Part shown: piece by piece, positions 23,401 through 34,000 of the stretch
Numbering within the stretch: position 1 is the stretch's first letter
Layout: each line of letters begins with the position of its first letter
Source: Crossaster papposus
Lineage: Eukaryota; Echinodermata; Asteroidea; Velatida; Solasteridae
Assembly (NCBI GenBank): GCA_037893245.1
Contig: JBAIAA010000441.1
Coordinates: 2,232,001 to 2,296,000 of the forward strand
Direction of reading: 5' to 3'
Length of the DNA stretch: 64,000 bases
Translations under genes and position numbers: made by a program
The notes under the pieces: model-generated
Told to the model about the DNA's origin: nothing
Databases searched by the model: none
The model's input: the letters and a program-made list of their open reading frames with translations, nothing else

Positions 23401-23590
23401 TGACAAATGTGTGGGGGAAATTATTATAAAAATGTGGGTGATATTTTTTGATTTATTTATATTGGTAATCTTTGATATGTCTACTACAAAGATTTTTGAG
23501 AAATGGTATGAAAAAACAAAACAATTCGCATCTTTTGATTTTCCCGAATATGAAGCTCAATACTCTAACCCTCTAGCGTATTTTGGCTAG
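2409..23590 (+). CDS. HPS6: HPS6 homologue (BLOC-2 subunit), 18 coding exons, first exon missing
   Basis: HPS6 with HPS3 and HPS5 forms BLOC-2, a cytosolic complex for cargo delivery to lysosome-related organelles. Exons (GT-AG, phases all join): 2409-2546, 2949-3044, 3834-4047, 4626-4731, 5737-5908, 6951-7062, 7678-7786, 8720-8864, 13284-13499, 14895-15068, 16947-17121, 18037-18194, 18433-18510, 19661-19761, 20145-20292, 21339-21400, 22835-22985, 23492-23590 (stop TAG). They encode 817 residues, against 775 for complete human HPS6, so only a short N-terminus is missing. Recognised matches: GRVIWVEGQ...CTRTM (human GRLVWCEE...CVRTL), LPLFEIVCRLMFTECP (LPPFELLCQCL), then an alpha-solenoid-like end with LLKHKLWCEAITLVQKK. 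The last exon (PEYEAQYSNP) resembles the human tail PYEDILWDP and is the least certain; without it translation would read through the exon-17 donor to TGA at 23004-23006. Human HPS6 is a single coding exon. Confidence 0.87.
3116..3170. repeat. CTGTCC/CTGTCCGTC microsatellite
   Basis: Short pyrimidine-rich tandem run in HPS6 intron 2; the minus-strand ORFs across it are not coding. Confidence 0.6.
3279..3493 (+). mobile_element. MITE family A copy (3' truncated)
   Basis: Begins TTAACCAGTTCGCGCCGG and runs through the family core (CAAAACGGATGACGCATAAAC, GAGCAAGGCCGGAAATGTCT) to AATAATCCCGC. The right terminus is lost. HPS6 intron 2. Confidence 0.8.
3574..3779 (+). mobile_element. MITE family A, full copy
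   Basis: TTAACCAGTTCG at the left and CGAACTGGTTAA at the right, with TTAA at both ends. It ends 54 bp before HPS6 exon 3834-4047. Confidence 0.85.
4117..4165 (+). mobile_element. MITE family A, left-end fragment
   Basis: Starts TTACCAGTTCGCGCCGG, then GTATATACATGCAAAG; the rest is missing. Confidence 0.65.
4861..5154. repeat. 32-bp minisatellite, ~9 copies
   Basis: The unit contains GGACTCGAGTCC, a 12-bp palindrome, followed by CTCATCAGAATCACTC. HPS6 intron 4. The ORFs across it are repeat artefacts. Confidence 0.9.
5252..5600. repeat. 21-bp minisatellite, ~16 copies
   Basis: Unit GACTCGACTACACACCCACTC, very homogeneous. It ends about 137 bp before the acceptor of HPS6 exon 5737-5908 and shares the GACTCGAC core with the array just upstream. 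Confidence 0.92.
6014..6454. mobile_element. MITE family B copy
   Basis: Right end AATGGTGTATCCTACCTTTA; interior GTAAATAATGATTGTAGGCA and TCAGTTAAACGATATTTACT are shared with other B copies. The left TIR is diverged. HPS6 intron 5. Confidence 0.7.
7458..7600. mobile_element. MITE family E, internally deleted copy
   Basis: GATCCAACGAAACTCGGACAA at the left and TTTCATTGGAGCAGGTCA at the right match the ends of the copies at 55640-56069 and 45826-46232. It lies in HPS6 intron 6. Confidence 0.6.
7832..7852. mobile_element. MITE family B, right-end fragment
   Basis: AATGGTGTATACTACCTTTAA, joined directly to the next element. Confidence 0.55.
7853..8305. mobile_element. MITE-like element H
   Basis: Left TTTAAAGGAAATATATAC and right GTTGTATATTCCCTTTAAA form imperfect inverted ends. 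The right TTAA (8302-8305) is shared with the left end of the family-C element. Related fragments occur at about 49280-49500 and 49908-50190. Confidence 0.65.
8302..8699. mobile_element. MITE family C copy (~400 bp)
   Basis: Left TTAAAGGGATCGTATACG, right CGTATACTATCCCTTTAA; the TIRs extend into GTTTGGTAATT. TTAA at both ends suggests piggyBac-type mobilisation (inference). It ends 20 bp before HPS6 exon 8720-8864, so it lies against that exon's acceptor region. Confidence 0.85.
9015..9264. repeat. 18-bp minisatellite inside MITE D, ~14 copies
   Basis: Unit TGGACATATGRCATGTCC (first copies GACATG, later GGCATG). The uninterrupted MITE carries one related stretch (GGAGATATGACATGTTTG), so the array grew from it. 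Confidence 0.9.
9308..13019. mobile_element. 3.7-kb TIR DNA transposon, non-autonomous
   Basis: Perfect 28-bp TIRs beginning GGCCGCTTACTGAAATTGAC at 9308-9335 and their complement ending at 13019. TAA target-site duplication at 9305-9307 and 13020-13022. GGCC ends with a TAA (TWA) duplication fit PIF/Harbinger, an inference from the termini only. TCTGCAG motifs recur near both ends. No transposase or DNA-binding ORF is recognisable; the longest frames are under 85 aa. A hairpin (GGCCGTTTTCCAAACCCCA and its complement) lies near 11954-12060 and a poly-C tract near 10671-10702. Confidence 0.88.
10671..10702. repeat. Poly-C tract
   Basis: More than 20 consecutive C followed by GCCCCGCCCC; possible assembly-sensitive length. 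Confidence 0.8.
13571..13853. mobile_element. MITE family D, internally deleted copy
   Basis: Left GTGACCCACTCCACAATAAT, right TTTTTTGTAGAGCCGGTCAC. It starts about 70 bp after HPS6 exon 13284-13499. Confidence 0.8.
14150..14393 (+). mobile_element. MITE family A, full copy
   Basis: TTGACCAGTTCGCGCCGG at the left, GGCGCGAACTGGTTAA at the right, with two copies of the GAGCAAGGCCGGAAATG subrepeat inside. Confidence 0.88.
14476..14690 (-). mobile_element. tRNA-derived SINE
   Basis: On the minus strand: A-box-like TGGCCTAGTGGTTACGG, B-box-like TTCGACTTG, then CCCTTGGGCAAGACACCTAA and ATTGCCTCTCTTCACC, ending GAAAAGGCGCTCTATAAAT-like on the plus strand. This body resembles SINE2-type elements of marine invertebrates (recalled). 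Confidence 0.7.
15134..15895. repeat. 317-bp tandem duplication, 2.4 copies, with MITE A inside
   Basis: Units start at 15134, 15451 and 15768 with TTAAGGCAATTCTTAGG; the third is cut at about 15895. Each full unit has a unique first half and a minus-orientation MITE-A segment ending GCGCGAACTGGTTAA. Near-identical, so recent. HPS6 intron 10. Confidence 0.9.
16073..16417. mobile_element. MITE family B, full copy
   Basis: Left TTAAAAGGTAGGATACACCA, right ATGGTGTATCCTACCTTTAA. The right TTAA (16414-16417) is shared with the next element. Confidence 0.87.
16414..16655 (+). mobile_element. MITE family A, full copy
   Basis: TTAACCAGTTCGCGCCGG to GGCGTGAACTGGTTAA; abuts an inverted copy on its right. 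Confidence 0.88.
16656..16888 (-). mobile_element. MITE family A, inverted copy
   Basis: Starts GCAGTTCGCGCCGGGATTA, ends CAGCGCGAACTGGTTT. With 16414-16655 it makes a ~470-bp inverted repeat with no spacer. It ends 59 bp before HPS6 exon 16947-17121. Confidence 0.87.
17228..17668. mobile_element. MITE family D, full-length copy
   Basis: From GTGACCCAATCCACAAAAAA to CTTAATAGGCCTTTTTTTG...GGTCAC. It is the uninterrupted reference for the split copy at 8930-13255. HPS6 intron 11. Confidence 0.83.
17680..17834 (-). mobile_element. MITE family A, deletion derivative
   Basis: Both TTAACCAGTTCGCGCCGG-type ends are kept, but about 80 bp of the core is missing. Confidence 0.82.
17899..18007 (+). 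pseudogene. Degenerate tandem copy of HPS6 exon 12 with its acceptor
   Basis: CTGAACATGAATATCAATTT through GGCTGTGAAGGCC repeats the 109 bp starting at 18008, which contains the acceptor and first part of exon 18037-18194. The copy keeps an AG (TTTTAAG), but if used it reads into TAA after three codons. It is probably a dead exon copy. Confidence 0.85.
18541..19436. repeat. 30-bp minisatellite, ~29 copies
   Basis: Unit about CTCGGCCTCGAGTCTCGCTTTCCTTGA with two alternating variants (CCTCGAGTCTCGC, CCTAAAGTCTTGC) forming higher-order blocks. It starts ~31 bp after HPS6 exon 18433-18510. The 288-aa and 213-aa ORFs are repeat artefacts. Confidence 0.92.
19936..20109. repeat. ~21-bp minisatellite, ~8 copies
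   Basis: Unit TTTGACACGATTGGCYYGC, ending ~35 bp before the acceptor of HPS6 exon 20145-20292. Confidence 0.85.
20427..20725. mobile_element. Possible retroelement 3' end
   Basis: It ends GGCGCTAAACCCAAAACTCA followed by (CTCA)n, a tail pattern seen in invertebrate retroelements. No coding part is recognisable. Low confidence. Confidence 0.35.
20727..21338. other. HPS6 intron 15, unannotated part
   Basis: Nothing beyond repeated TAGCTGTAGCTCTAGA-like words (20990-21060) and a (TTG)n run at about 21258-21282. Confidence 0.5.
21781..21906. repeat. 21-bp tandem repeat, ~5-6 copies
   Basis: Unit CTACACAAATGAATGGGGCTT. HPS6 intron 16. Confidence 0.88.
22215..22507. mobile_element. MITE family B copy
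   Basis: Left TTAAAGGTTGGATACACAAT, right AATGGTGTATCTTACCTTTAA; some interior is lost. Confidence 0.82.
23162..23229 (+). mobile_element. tRNA-like SINE head fragment
   Basis: A-box-like TAGCATAGTTGGTAGAG and B-box GGTTCGAATC about 40 bp apart, inside HPS6 intron 17. There is no cloverleaf-quality 3' side, so a SINE relic is more likely than a tRNA gene. Confidence 0.55.
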
Positions 23591-24666
23591 AAACTCTGCC
23601 AGACGCAACAGATTGCATACTTTGTCACATTGACTTGTGTGCAGAGTCCACCAAGGTCAAGCAGTCACCACAGATACACTGTGCTGGATCTGGCAGGGTT
23701 AGGGTTAAATTAAAGGCATTTTTCCCTCAGTATATTGTATTTCAAACAGCCATAACTTGTCAACAGAATGCCTTATTGAAGTGTAACAATAGGTATTGCA
23801 ACGAGATATTAATTTGTTTTCCTAATACCTGCAAAATCATTTTCATCATTTCATTTTATCAAATTCATTTCAACCTCTGCCCAGTTCTGTCTCATTTTGC
23901 CGGAACGCATTGATCGCATTAACCAAAAAAGTCAAAAATGTATTTGTTGTCATTGTATTTGTTATTTTGATGGTGCTTTTTGAAACAGTTAAGGGATGTA
24001 AATAATTGTATTAATTTAATTGATGTGCAATCAAAATTGGTATTTATAAACCTTATTAAAGAGGGATGAGATTGTCAAATAAAAATAAAGTCTGAAAATT
24101 GCTAAAATATCTACAAAGTAAAACCAAATATATCTTTCTACTATTATGTTAAAAATCACGACGCAATATTGATTTTAAATTAATTAATGTAAAATAATTT
24201 CTTTATTACTTTTATTACCTCTCTGTACACAATTTTTATTTTGTTTAGTTCAGTCACTTATCAATGAATGCAGACCTCTATTTTATCTTGTTTATAGTCG
24301 AAATTGTAAAACTAAAATTACATTTCGAAACTGGTGGTGTATTTTACAAAAACTGCATATAACAAAACTTTACTGAAACGCAACCACAGTGTATTGTTAG
24401 TCAGTAAAATGTTCATAAATTGTCTTGCATTTTGATTGCCTGGTACACATTTCAGTAGGTTTAATTTGCTCTATTATTGTTTGCACACTGATTTTTAATA
24501 TGTCAGTCTTAGTGCTGTTTTGTAACAAAATGCTGAAATAAATTAATTCCAAAACCATGGTACTGTCAAGTTAGAACAGTTACAGTTTCTTGTTAAAATT
24601 TGTTTCAAAGTATCTTGTGCGGAAGCAGATAGTCTTTGAAAAATGTTGTCTTGAAGAATTAACTCT
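23591..24666 (+). other. HPS6 3' UTR / intergenic, AT-rich
   Basis: Unique AT-rich DNA with no exon. AATAAA-type signals occur in AAATAAAAATAAAG (about 24077-24090) and at 24537-24542; either could end the HPS6 transcript. Confidence 0.5.
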
Positions 24667-24670
24667 ATTC

Positions 24671-24950
24671 CCAGTCCAAACATCCTACCCCAGATCCAAG
24701 GCCTCTACCCATCAACTTCCAACTCTCTCTGGAGACAAAAGTCCAAACATCCTACCCCAGATCCAAGGCCTCTACCCATCAGCTTCCAACTCTCTCTGGA
24801 GACAAAGTCCAAACACCACACCCCAGACCCAAGGCCTCTACCCATCAGGTTCCAACTCTCTCTGGAGACTAAGTCCCAACATACTACTCCAGACCAATAC
24901 ATCTACCCATCAGCCTCAACTCTCTCTGAAGACTAATATAAGTCGCAACA
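24671..24950. repeat. 66-bp tandem repeat, ~4 copies
   Basis: Units start GTCCAAACATCCTACCCCAG at 24674, 24741, 24807 and 24873 (spacing 66-67). Copy divergence increases to the right. Confidence 0.88.
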
Positions 24951-24985
24951 TCCTTAGGGTTTTAATTTAGGAATACTACTCCGGG

Positions 24986-25050
24986 CCTGGCATTGTAGTG
25001 GTTAAAGCAAAGGGCTAACTACCTGAGGTCCGGGGTTATATCCCCACCCA
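24986..25050 (+). mobile_element. tRNA-like SINE fragment beside the satellite
   Basis: GGCATTGTAGTGGTTAAAGC (A-box-like) and GGGGTTATATCCCC (B-box-like). It lies immediately left of the satellite and may mark its original edge. Confidence 0.5.
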
Positions 25051-25099
25051 TACCAAACATTTTGAGATGGTCTGTATTGAAAATGAAAAGATAAGGTCA

Positions 25100-28000
25100 G
25101 CACCTTACAAATTAATTTTGGGGAGATTTGAGACATTTTGGGAACAAATCATATTTTGACCTAATTTGCATAACAATGCAAGGCTAACCCCTTACAAATC
25201 AATTGTGGGGAGATTTGAGACATTTTGGGAACAAATCATATTTAGACCTAATTTGCCTAACAATGCAAGGCTAACCCCTTACAAATCAATTTTTGGGAGA
25301 TTTGAGACATTTTGGGAACAAATCATATTTTGACCTAATTTGCCTAACAATGCAAGGCTAACCCCTTACAAATTAATTGTGGGGAGATTTGAGACATTTT
25401 GGGAACAAATAATATTTTGGCCTCATTTGCATAACAATGCAAAGCTAACCCCTTACAAATCAATTGTGGGGAGATTTGAGACATTTTGGGAACAAATCAT
25501 ATTTTGACCTACAAGGCTAACCCCTTACAAATCAATTATGGGGAGATTTGAGACATTTGGGGAACAAATCATATTTTGACCTAATTTGCCTAACAATGCA
25601 AGGCTAACCCCTTACAAATCAATTTTGGGGAGATTTGAGACATTTCGGGAACAAATCATATTTTGACCTAATTTGCATAACAATGCAAGGATAACCCCTT
25701 ACAAATCAATTATGGGGAGATTTGAGACATTTTGGGAACAAATCATATTTTGACCTACAAGGCTAACCCCTTACAAATCAATTATGGGGAGATTTGAGAC
25801 ATTTGGGGAACAAATCATATTTTGACCTAATTTGCCTAACAATGCAAGGCTAACCCCTTACAAATCAATTTTGGGGAGATTTGAGACATTTTGGGAACAA
25901 ATCATATTTTGACCTAATTTGCCTAACAATGCAAGGATAACCCCTTACAAATCAATTATGGGGAGATTTGAGACATTTTGGGAACAAATCATATTTTGAC
26001 CTAATTTGCCTAACAATGCAAGGCTAACGCCTTACAAATCAATTTTGGGGAGATTTTATACATTTTGGGAACAAATCATATTTTGACCTAATTTGCATAA
26101 CAATTCAAGGCTAACCCCTTACAAATCAATTGTGGGGAGATTTGAGACATTTTGGGAACAAATCATATTTTGACCTAATTTGCATTACAATGCAAGGCTA
26201 ACCCTTACAAATCAATTTTGGGGAGATTTGAGACATTTTGGGAACAAATCATATTTTGACCTAATTTGCCTAACAATACAAGGCTAACCCCTTACAAATC
26301 AATTTTGGGGAGTGTTGAGACAGTTTGGGAACAAATCATATTTTGGCCTAATTTGCATAACAATGCAAGGATAACCCCTTACAAATCAATTGTGGGGAGA
26401 TTTGAGACATTTTGAGAAAAAATCATATTTTGACCTAATTTGCCTAACAATGCAAGGCTAACCCCTTACAAATCAATTGTGGGGAAATTTGAGACATTTT
26501 GGGAACAAATCATATTTTGACCTAATTTGCCTAACAATGCAAGGCTAACCCCTTACAAATCAATTTTGCGGAGATTTTATACATTTTGGGAACAAATCAT
26601 ATTTTGACCTAATTTGCATAACAATTCAAGGCTAACCCCTTACAAATCAATTGTGGGGAGATTTGAGACATTTTGGGAACAAATCATATTTTGACCTAGT
26701 TTGCATTACAATGCAAGGCTAACCCTTACAAATAAATTTTGGGGAGATTTGAGACATTTTAGGAACAAATCATATTTTGACCTAATTTGCATAACAATGC
26801 AAGGCTAACCCCTTACGAATCAATTTTTGGGAGATTTGAGACATTTTGGGAACAAATCATATTTTGACCTAATTTGCATAACAATGCAAGGCTAACCCCT
26901 TACGAATCAATTTTGGGGAGATTTGAGACATTTTGGGAAGAAATCATATTTTGACCTAATTTGCATAACAATGCAAGGCTAACCCCTTACAAATCAATTA
27001 TGGGGAGATTTGAGACATTTGGGGAACAAATCATATTTTGACCTAATTTGCCTAACAATGCAAGGCTAACCCCTTACAAATCAATTTTGGGGAGATTTGA
27101 GACATTTTGGGAACAAATCATATTTTGACCTAATTTGCCTAACAATGCAAGGCTAACCCCTTACAAATCAATTTTGGGGAGATTTGAGACATTTTAGAAA
27201 CAAATCATATTTTGACCTAATTTGCCTAACAATGCAAGGCTAACCCCTTACAAATCAATTTTGGGGAGTGTTGAGACAGTTTGGGAACAAATCATATTTT
27301 GGCCTAATTTGCATAACAATGCAAGGATAACCCCTTACAAATCAATTGTGGGGAGATTTGAGACATTTTGAGAAAAAATCATATTTTGACCTAATTTGCC
27401 TAACAATGCAAGGCTAACCCCTTACAAATTAATTGTGGGGAGATTTGAGACATTTTAGAAACAAATCATATTTTGACCTAATTTGCCTAACAATGCAAGG
27501 CTAACCCCTTACAAATCAATTTTGGGGAGATTTGAGACATTTTGGGAACAAATCATATTTGACCAATTTGCATAACAATTCCAGGCTAACCCTTACAAAT
27601 CAATTTTGGGGAGATTTGAGACATTTTGGGAACAAATCATATGTTGACCTAATTTGCCTAACAATGCAAGGATAACCCCTTACAAATCAATTATGGGGAG
27701 ATTTGAGACATTTTGGGAACAAATCATATTTTGACCTAATTTGCCTAACAATGCAAGGCTAACGCCTTACAAATCAATTTTGGGGAGATTTTATACATTT
27801 TGGGAACAAATCATATTTTGACCTAATTTGCATAACAATTCAAGGCTAACCCCTTACAAATCAATTGTGGGGAGATTTGAGACATTTTGGGAACAAATCA
27901 TATTTTGACCTAATTTGCATTACAATGCAAGGCTAACCCTTACAAATCAATTTTGGGGAGATTTGAGACATTTTGGGAACAAATCATATTTTGACCTAAT

Positions 28001-31000
28001 TTGCCTAACAATACAAGGCTAACCCCTTACAAATCAATTTTGGGGAGTGTTGAGACAGTTTGGGAACAAATCATATTTTGGCCTAATTTGCATAACAATG
28101 CAAGGATAACCCCTTACAAATCAATTGTGGGGAGATTTGAGACATTTTGAGAAAAAATCATATTTTGACCTAATTTGCCTAACAATGCAAGGCTAACCCC
28201 TTACAAATCAATTGTGGGGAAATTTGAGACATTTTGGGAACAAATCATATTTTGACCTAATTTGCCTAACAATGCAAGGCTAACCCCTTACAAATCAATT
28301 TTGCGGAGATTTTATACATTTTGGGAACAAATCATATTTTGACCTAATTTGCATAACAATTCAAGGCTAACCCCTTACAAATCAATTGTGGGGAGATTTG
28401 AGACATTTTGGGAACAAATCATATTTTGACCTAATTTGCATTACAATGCAAGGCTAACCCCTTACGAATCAATTTTTGGGAGATTTGAGACATTTTGGGA
28501 ACAAATCATATTTTGACCTAATTTGCATAACAATGCAAGGCTAACCCCTTACGAATCAATTTTGGGGAGATTTGAGACATTTTGGGAAGAAATCATATTT
28601 TGACCTAATTTGCATAACAATGCAAGGCTAACCCCTTACAAATCAATTGTGGGGAGATTTGAGACATTTTAGGAACAAATCATATTTTGACCTAATTTGC
28701 ATAACAATGCAAGGCTAACCCCTTACGAATCAATTTTTGGGAGATTTGAGACATTTTGGGAACAAATCATATTTTGACCTAATTTGCATAACAATGCAAG
28801 GCTAACCCCTTACGAATCAATTTTGGGGAGATTTGAGACATTTTGGGAAGAAATCATATTTTGACCTAATTTGCATAACAATGCAAGGCTAACCCCTTAC
28901 AAATCAATTATGGGGAGATTTGAGACATTTGGGGAACAAATCATATTTTGACCTAATTTGCCTAACAATGCAAGGCTAACCCCTTACAAATCAATTTTGG
29001 GGAGATTTGAGACATTTTGGGAACAAATCATATTTTGACCTAATTTGCCTAACAATGCAAGGCTAACCCCTTACAAATCAATTTTGGGGAGATTTGAGAC
29101 ATTTTAGAAACAAATCATATTTTGACCTAATTTGCCTAACAATGCAAGGCTAACCCCTTACAAATCAATTTTGGGGAGTGTTGAGACAGTTTGGGAACAA
29201 ATCATATTTTGGCCTAATTTGCATAACAATGCAAGGATAACCCCTTACAAATCAATTGTGGGGAGATTTGAGACATTTTGAGAAAAAATCATATTTTGAC
29301 CTAATTTGCCTAACAATGCAAGGCTAACCACTTACAAATTAATTGTGGGGAGATTTGAGACATTTTAGAAACAAATCATATTTTGACCTAATTTGCCTAA
29401 CAATGCAAGGCTAACCCCTTACAAATCAATTTTGGGGAGATTTGAGACATTTTGGGAACAAATCATATTTGACCAATTTGCATAACAATTCCAGGCTAAC
29501 CCTTACAAATCAATTTTGGGGAGATTTGAGACATTTTGGGAACAAATCATATGTTGACCTAATTTGCATAACAATGCAAGGCTAACCCCTTACAAATCAA
29601 TTTTGGAGAGATTTGAGACATTTTGGAAACAAATCATATTATGACCTAATTTGCATTACAATGCAAGGCTAACCCCTTGCAGATCAAATTTTGGGGAGAT
29701 TTGAGACATTTTGGGAACAAATCATATGTTGACCTAATTTGCATAACAATGCAAGGCTAACCCCTTACAAATCAATTTTGGAGAGATTTGAGACATTTTG
29801 GGAACAAATCATATTTTGACCTAATTTGCATAACAATTCAAGGCTAACTTCTTACAAATCAATTTTGGGGAGATTTGAGACATTTTGGGAACAAATCATA
29901 TTTGACCTAATTTGCATAACAATGCAAGGCTAACCCCTTACAAATCAATTTTAGGGAGATTTGAGACATTTTGGGAACAAATCATATTTTGACCTAATTT
30001 GCATAAAAATGCAACGCTAACCCCTTACAGATCAATTTGGGGAGATATGAGACATTTTGGGAACAAATCATATTTTGACCTAATTTGCATAAAAATTCAA
30101 GGCTAACCCCTTACAAATCAATTTTGGAGAGATTTAAGACATTTGGGAACAAATCATATTTTAACCTAATTTGCATAACAATTCAAGGCTTACCCCTTAC
30201 AAATCAATTTTGGGGAGATTTGAGACAATTTGGGAACAAATCATATTTGACCTAATTTGCATAACAATGCAAGGTTTACCCCTTACAAATCAATTTTGGG
30301 GAGATTTGAGACATTTTGGGAACAAATCATATTTGACCTAATTTGCATAACAATGCAAGACTAACCCCTTACAGATCGATTTAAGGGAGATTTGAGACAT
30401 TTTGGAAACAAATCATATTATGACCTAATTTGCATAACAATGCAAGGCTAACCCCTTACAAATCAATTTTGGAGAGATTTGAGACATTTTGGGAACAAAT
30501 CATATTTTGACCTAATTTGCATAACAATTCAAGGCTAACTTCTTACAAATCAATTTTGGGGAGATTTGAGACATTTTGGGAACAAATCATATTTGACCTA
30601 ATTTGCATAACAATGCAAGGCTAACCCCTTACAAATCAATTTTAGGGAGATTTGAGACATTTTGGGAACAAATCATATTTTGACCTAATTTGCATAAAAA
30701 TGCAACGCTAACCCCTTACAGATCAATTTGGGGAGATATGAGACATTTTGGGAACAAATCATATTTTGACCTAATTTGCATAAAAATTCAAGGCTAACCC
30801 CTTACAAATCAATTTTGGAGAGATTTAAGACATTTGGGAACAAATCATATTTTAACCTAATTTGCATAACAATTCAAGGCTTACCCCTTACAAATCAATT
30901 TTGGGGAGATTTGAGACATTTTGGGAACAAATTATATTTTGACCTAATTTGCATTACAATGCAAGGCTTACCCCTTACAGATCAATTTTGGGGAGATTTG

Positions 31001-34000
31001 AGACATTTTGGAAACAAATCATATTTGACCTAATTTGCATAACAATGCAAGGCTAACCCCTTACAAATCAATTTTAGGGAGATTTGAGACATTTTGGGAA
31101 CAAATCATATTTTGACCTAATTTGCATAACAATTCAAGGCTAACCCCTTACAGATCAATTTTGGGGAGATTTGAGACATTTTGGAAACAAATCATATGAT
31201 GACCTAATTTGCATTACAATGCAATGCTAACCCCTTACAGATCAATTTTGGGGAGATTTGAGACATTTTGGGAACAAATCATATTTTGACCTAATTTGCA
31301 TAACAATTCAAGGCTAACCCCTTACAAATCAATTTTGGGGAGATTTGAGACATTTTGGGAACAAATCATATTTGACCTAATTTGCATAACAATGCAAGGC
31401 TTACCCCTTACAAATCAATTTTGGGGAGATTTGAGACATTTTGGGAACAAATTATATTTTGACCTAATTTGCATTACAATGCAAGGCTTACCCCTTACAG
31501 ATCAATTTTGGGGAGATTTGAGACATTTTGGAAACAAATCATATTTGACCTAATTTGCATAACAATGCAAGGCTAACCCCTTACAAATCAATTTTAGGGA
31601 GATTTGAGACATTTTGGGAACAAATCATATTTTGACCTAATTTGCATAACAATTCAAGGCTAACCCCTTACAGATCAATTTTGGGGAGATTTGAGACATT
31701 TTGGAAACAAATCATATTATGACCTAATTTGCATTACAATGCAATGCTAACCCCTTACAGATCAATTTTGGGGAGATTTGAGACATTTTGGGAACAAATC
31801 ATATTTTGACTTAATTTGCATAACAATTCAAGGCTAACCCCTTACAAATCAATTTTGGGGAGATTTGAGACATTTTGGGAACAAATCATATTTGACCTAA
31901 TTTGCATAACAATGCAAGGCTAACCCCTTACAGATCGATTTTAGGGAGATTTGAGACATTTTGGAAACAAATCATATTATGACCTAATTTGCATTACAAT
32001 GCAAGGCTTACCCCTTACAAATCAATTTTGGGGAGATTTGAGACATTTTGGGAACAAATCATATTTGACCTAATTTGCATAACAATGCAAGGCTAACCCC
32101 TTACAAATCAATTTTGGGGAGATTTGAGACATTTTTGGGAACCAATCATATTTTGACCTAATTTGCATTACAATGCAAGGCTAACCCCTTACAGATCAAT
32201 TTTGGGGAGATTTGAGACATTTTGGGAACAAATCATATGTTGACCTAATTTGCATAACAATGCAAGGCTAACCCCTTACAAATCAATTTTGGGGAGATTT
32301 GAGACATTTTTGGGAACCAATCATATTTTGACCTAATTTGCATTACAATGCAAGGCTAACCCCTTACAGATCAATTTTGGGGAGATATGAGACATTTTGG
32401 GAACAAATCATATTTTGACCTAATTTGCATAACAATGCAAGGCTAACCCCTTACAAATCAATTTTGGGGAGATTTGAGACATTTTGGGAACAAATCATAT
32501 TTGACCTAATTTGCATAACAATGCAAGGTTTACCCCTTACAAATCAATTTTGGGGAGATTTGAGACATTTTGGGAACAAATCATATTTTGACCTAATTTG
32601 CATAACAATTCAAGGCTAACCCCTTACAAATCAATTTTAGGGAGATTTGAGACATTTTGGAAACAAATCATATGATGACCTAATTTGCATTACAATGCAA
32701 TGCTAACCCCTTACAGATCAATTTTGGGGAGATTTGAGACATTTTGGGAACAAATCATATTTTGACCTAATTTGCATAACAATTCAAGGCTAACCCCTTA
32801 CAAATCAATTTTGGGGAGATTTGAGACATTTTGGGAACAAATCATATTTGACCTAATTTGCATAACAATGCAAGGCTTACCCCTTACAAATCATTTTTGG
32901 GGAGATTTGAGACATTTTGGGAACAAATTATATTTTGACCTAATTTGCATTACAATGCAAGGCTTACCCCTTACAGATCAATTTTGGGGAGATTTGAGAC
33001 ATTTTGGAAACAAATCATATTTGACCTAATTTGCATAACAATGCAAGGCTAACCCCTTACAAATCAATTTTAGGGAGATTTGAGACATTTTGGGAACAAA
33101 TCATATTTTGACCTAATTTGCATAACAATTCAAGGCTAACCCCTTACAGATCAATTTTGGGGAGATTTGAGACATTTTGGAAACAAATCATATTATGACC
33201 TAATTTGCATTACAATGCAATGCTAACCCCTTACAGATCAATTTTGGGGAGATTTGAGACATTTTGGGAACAAATCATATTTTGACTTAATTTGCATAAC
33301 AATTCAAGGCTAACCCCTTACAAATCAATTTTGGGGAGATTTGAGACATTTTGGGAACAAATCATATTTGACCTAATTTGCATAACAATGCAAGGCTAAC
33401 CCCTTACAGATCGATTTTAGGGATATTTGAGACATTTTGGAAACAAATCATATTATGACCTAATTTGCATTACAATGCAAGGCTTACCCCTTACAAATCA
33501 ATTTTGGGGAGATTTGAGACATTTTGGGAACAAATCATATTTGACCTAATTTGCATAACAATGCAAGGCTAACCCCTTACAAATCAATTTTGGGGAGATT
33601 TGAGACATTTTTGGGAACCAATCATATTTTGACCTAATTTGCATTACAATGCAAGGCTAACCCCTTACAGATCAATTTTGGGGAGATTTGAGACATTTTG
33701 GGAACAAATCATATGTTGACCTAATTTGCATAACAATGCAAGGCTAACCCCTTACAAATCAATTTTGGGGAGATTTGAGACATTTTTGGGAACCAATCAT
33801 ATTTTGACCTAATTTGCATTACAATGCAAGGCTAACCCCTTACAGATCAATTTTGGGGAGATATGAGACATTTTGGGAACAAATCATATTTTGACCTAAT
33901 TTGCATAACAATGCAAGGCTAACCCCTTACAAATCAATTTTGGGGAGATTTGAGACATTTTGGGAACAAATCATATTTGACCTAATTTGCATAACAATGC

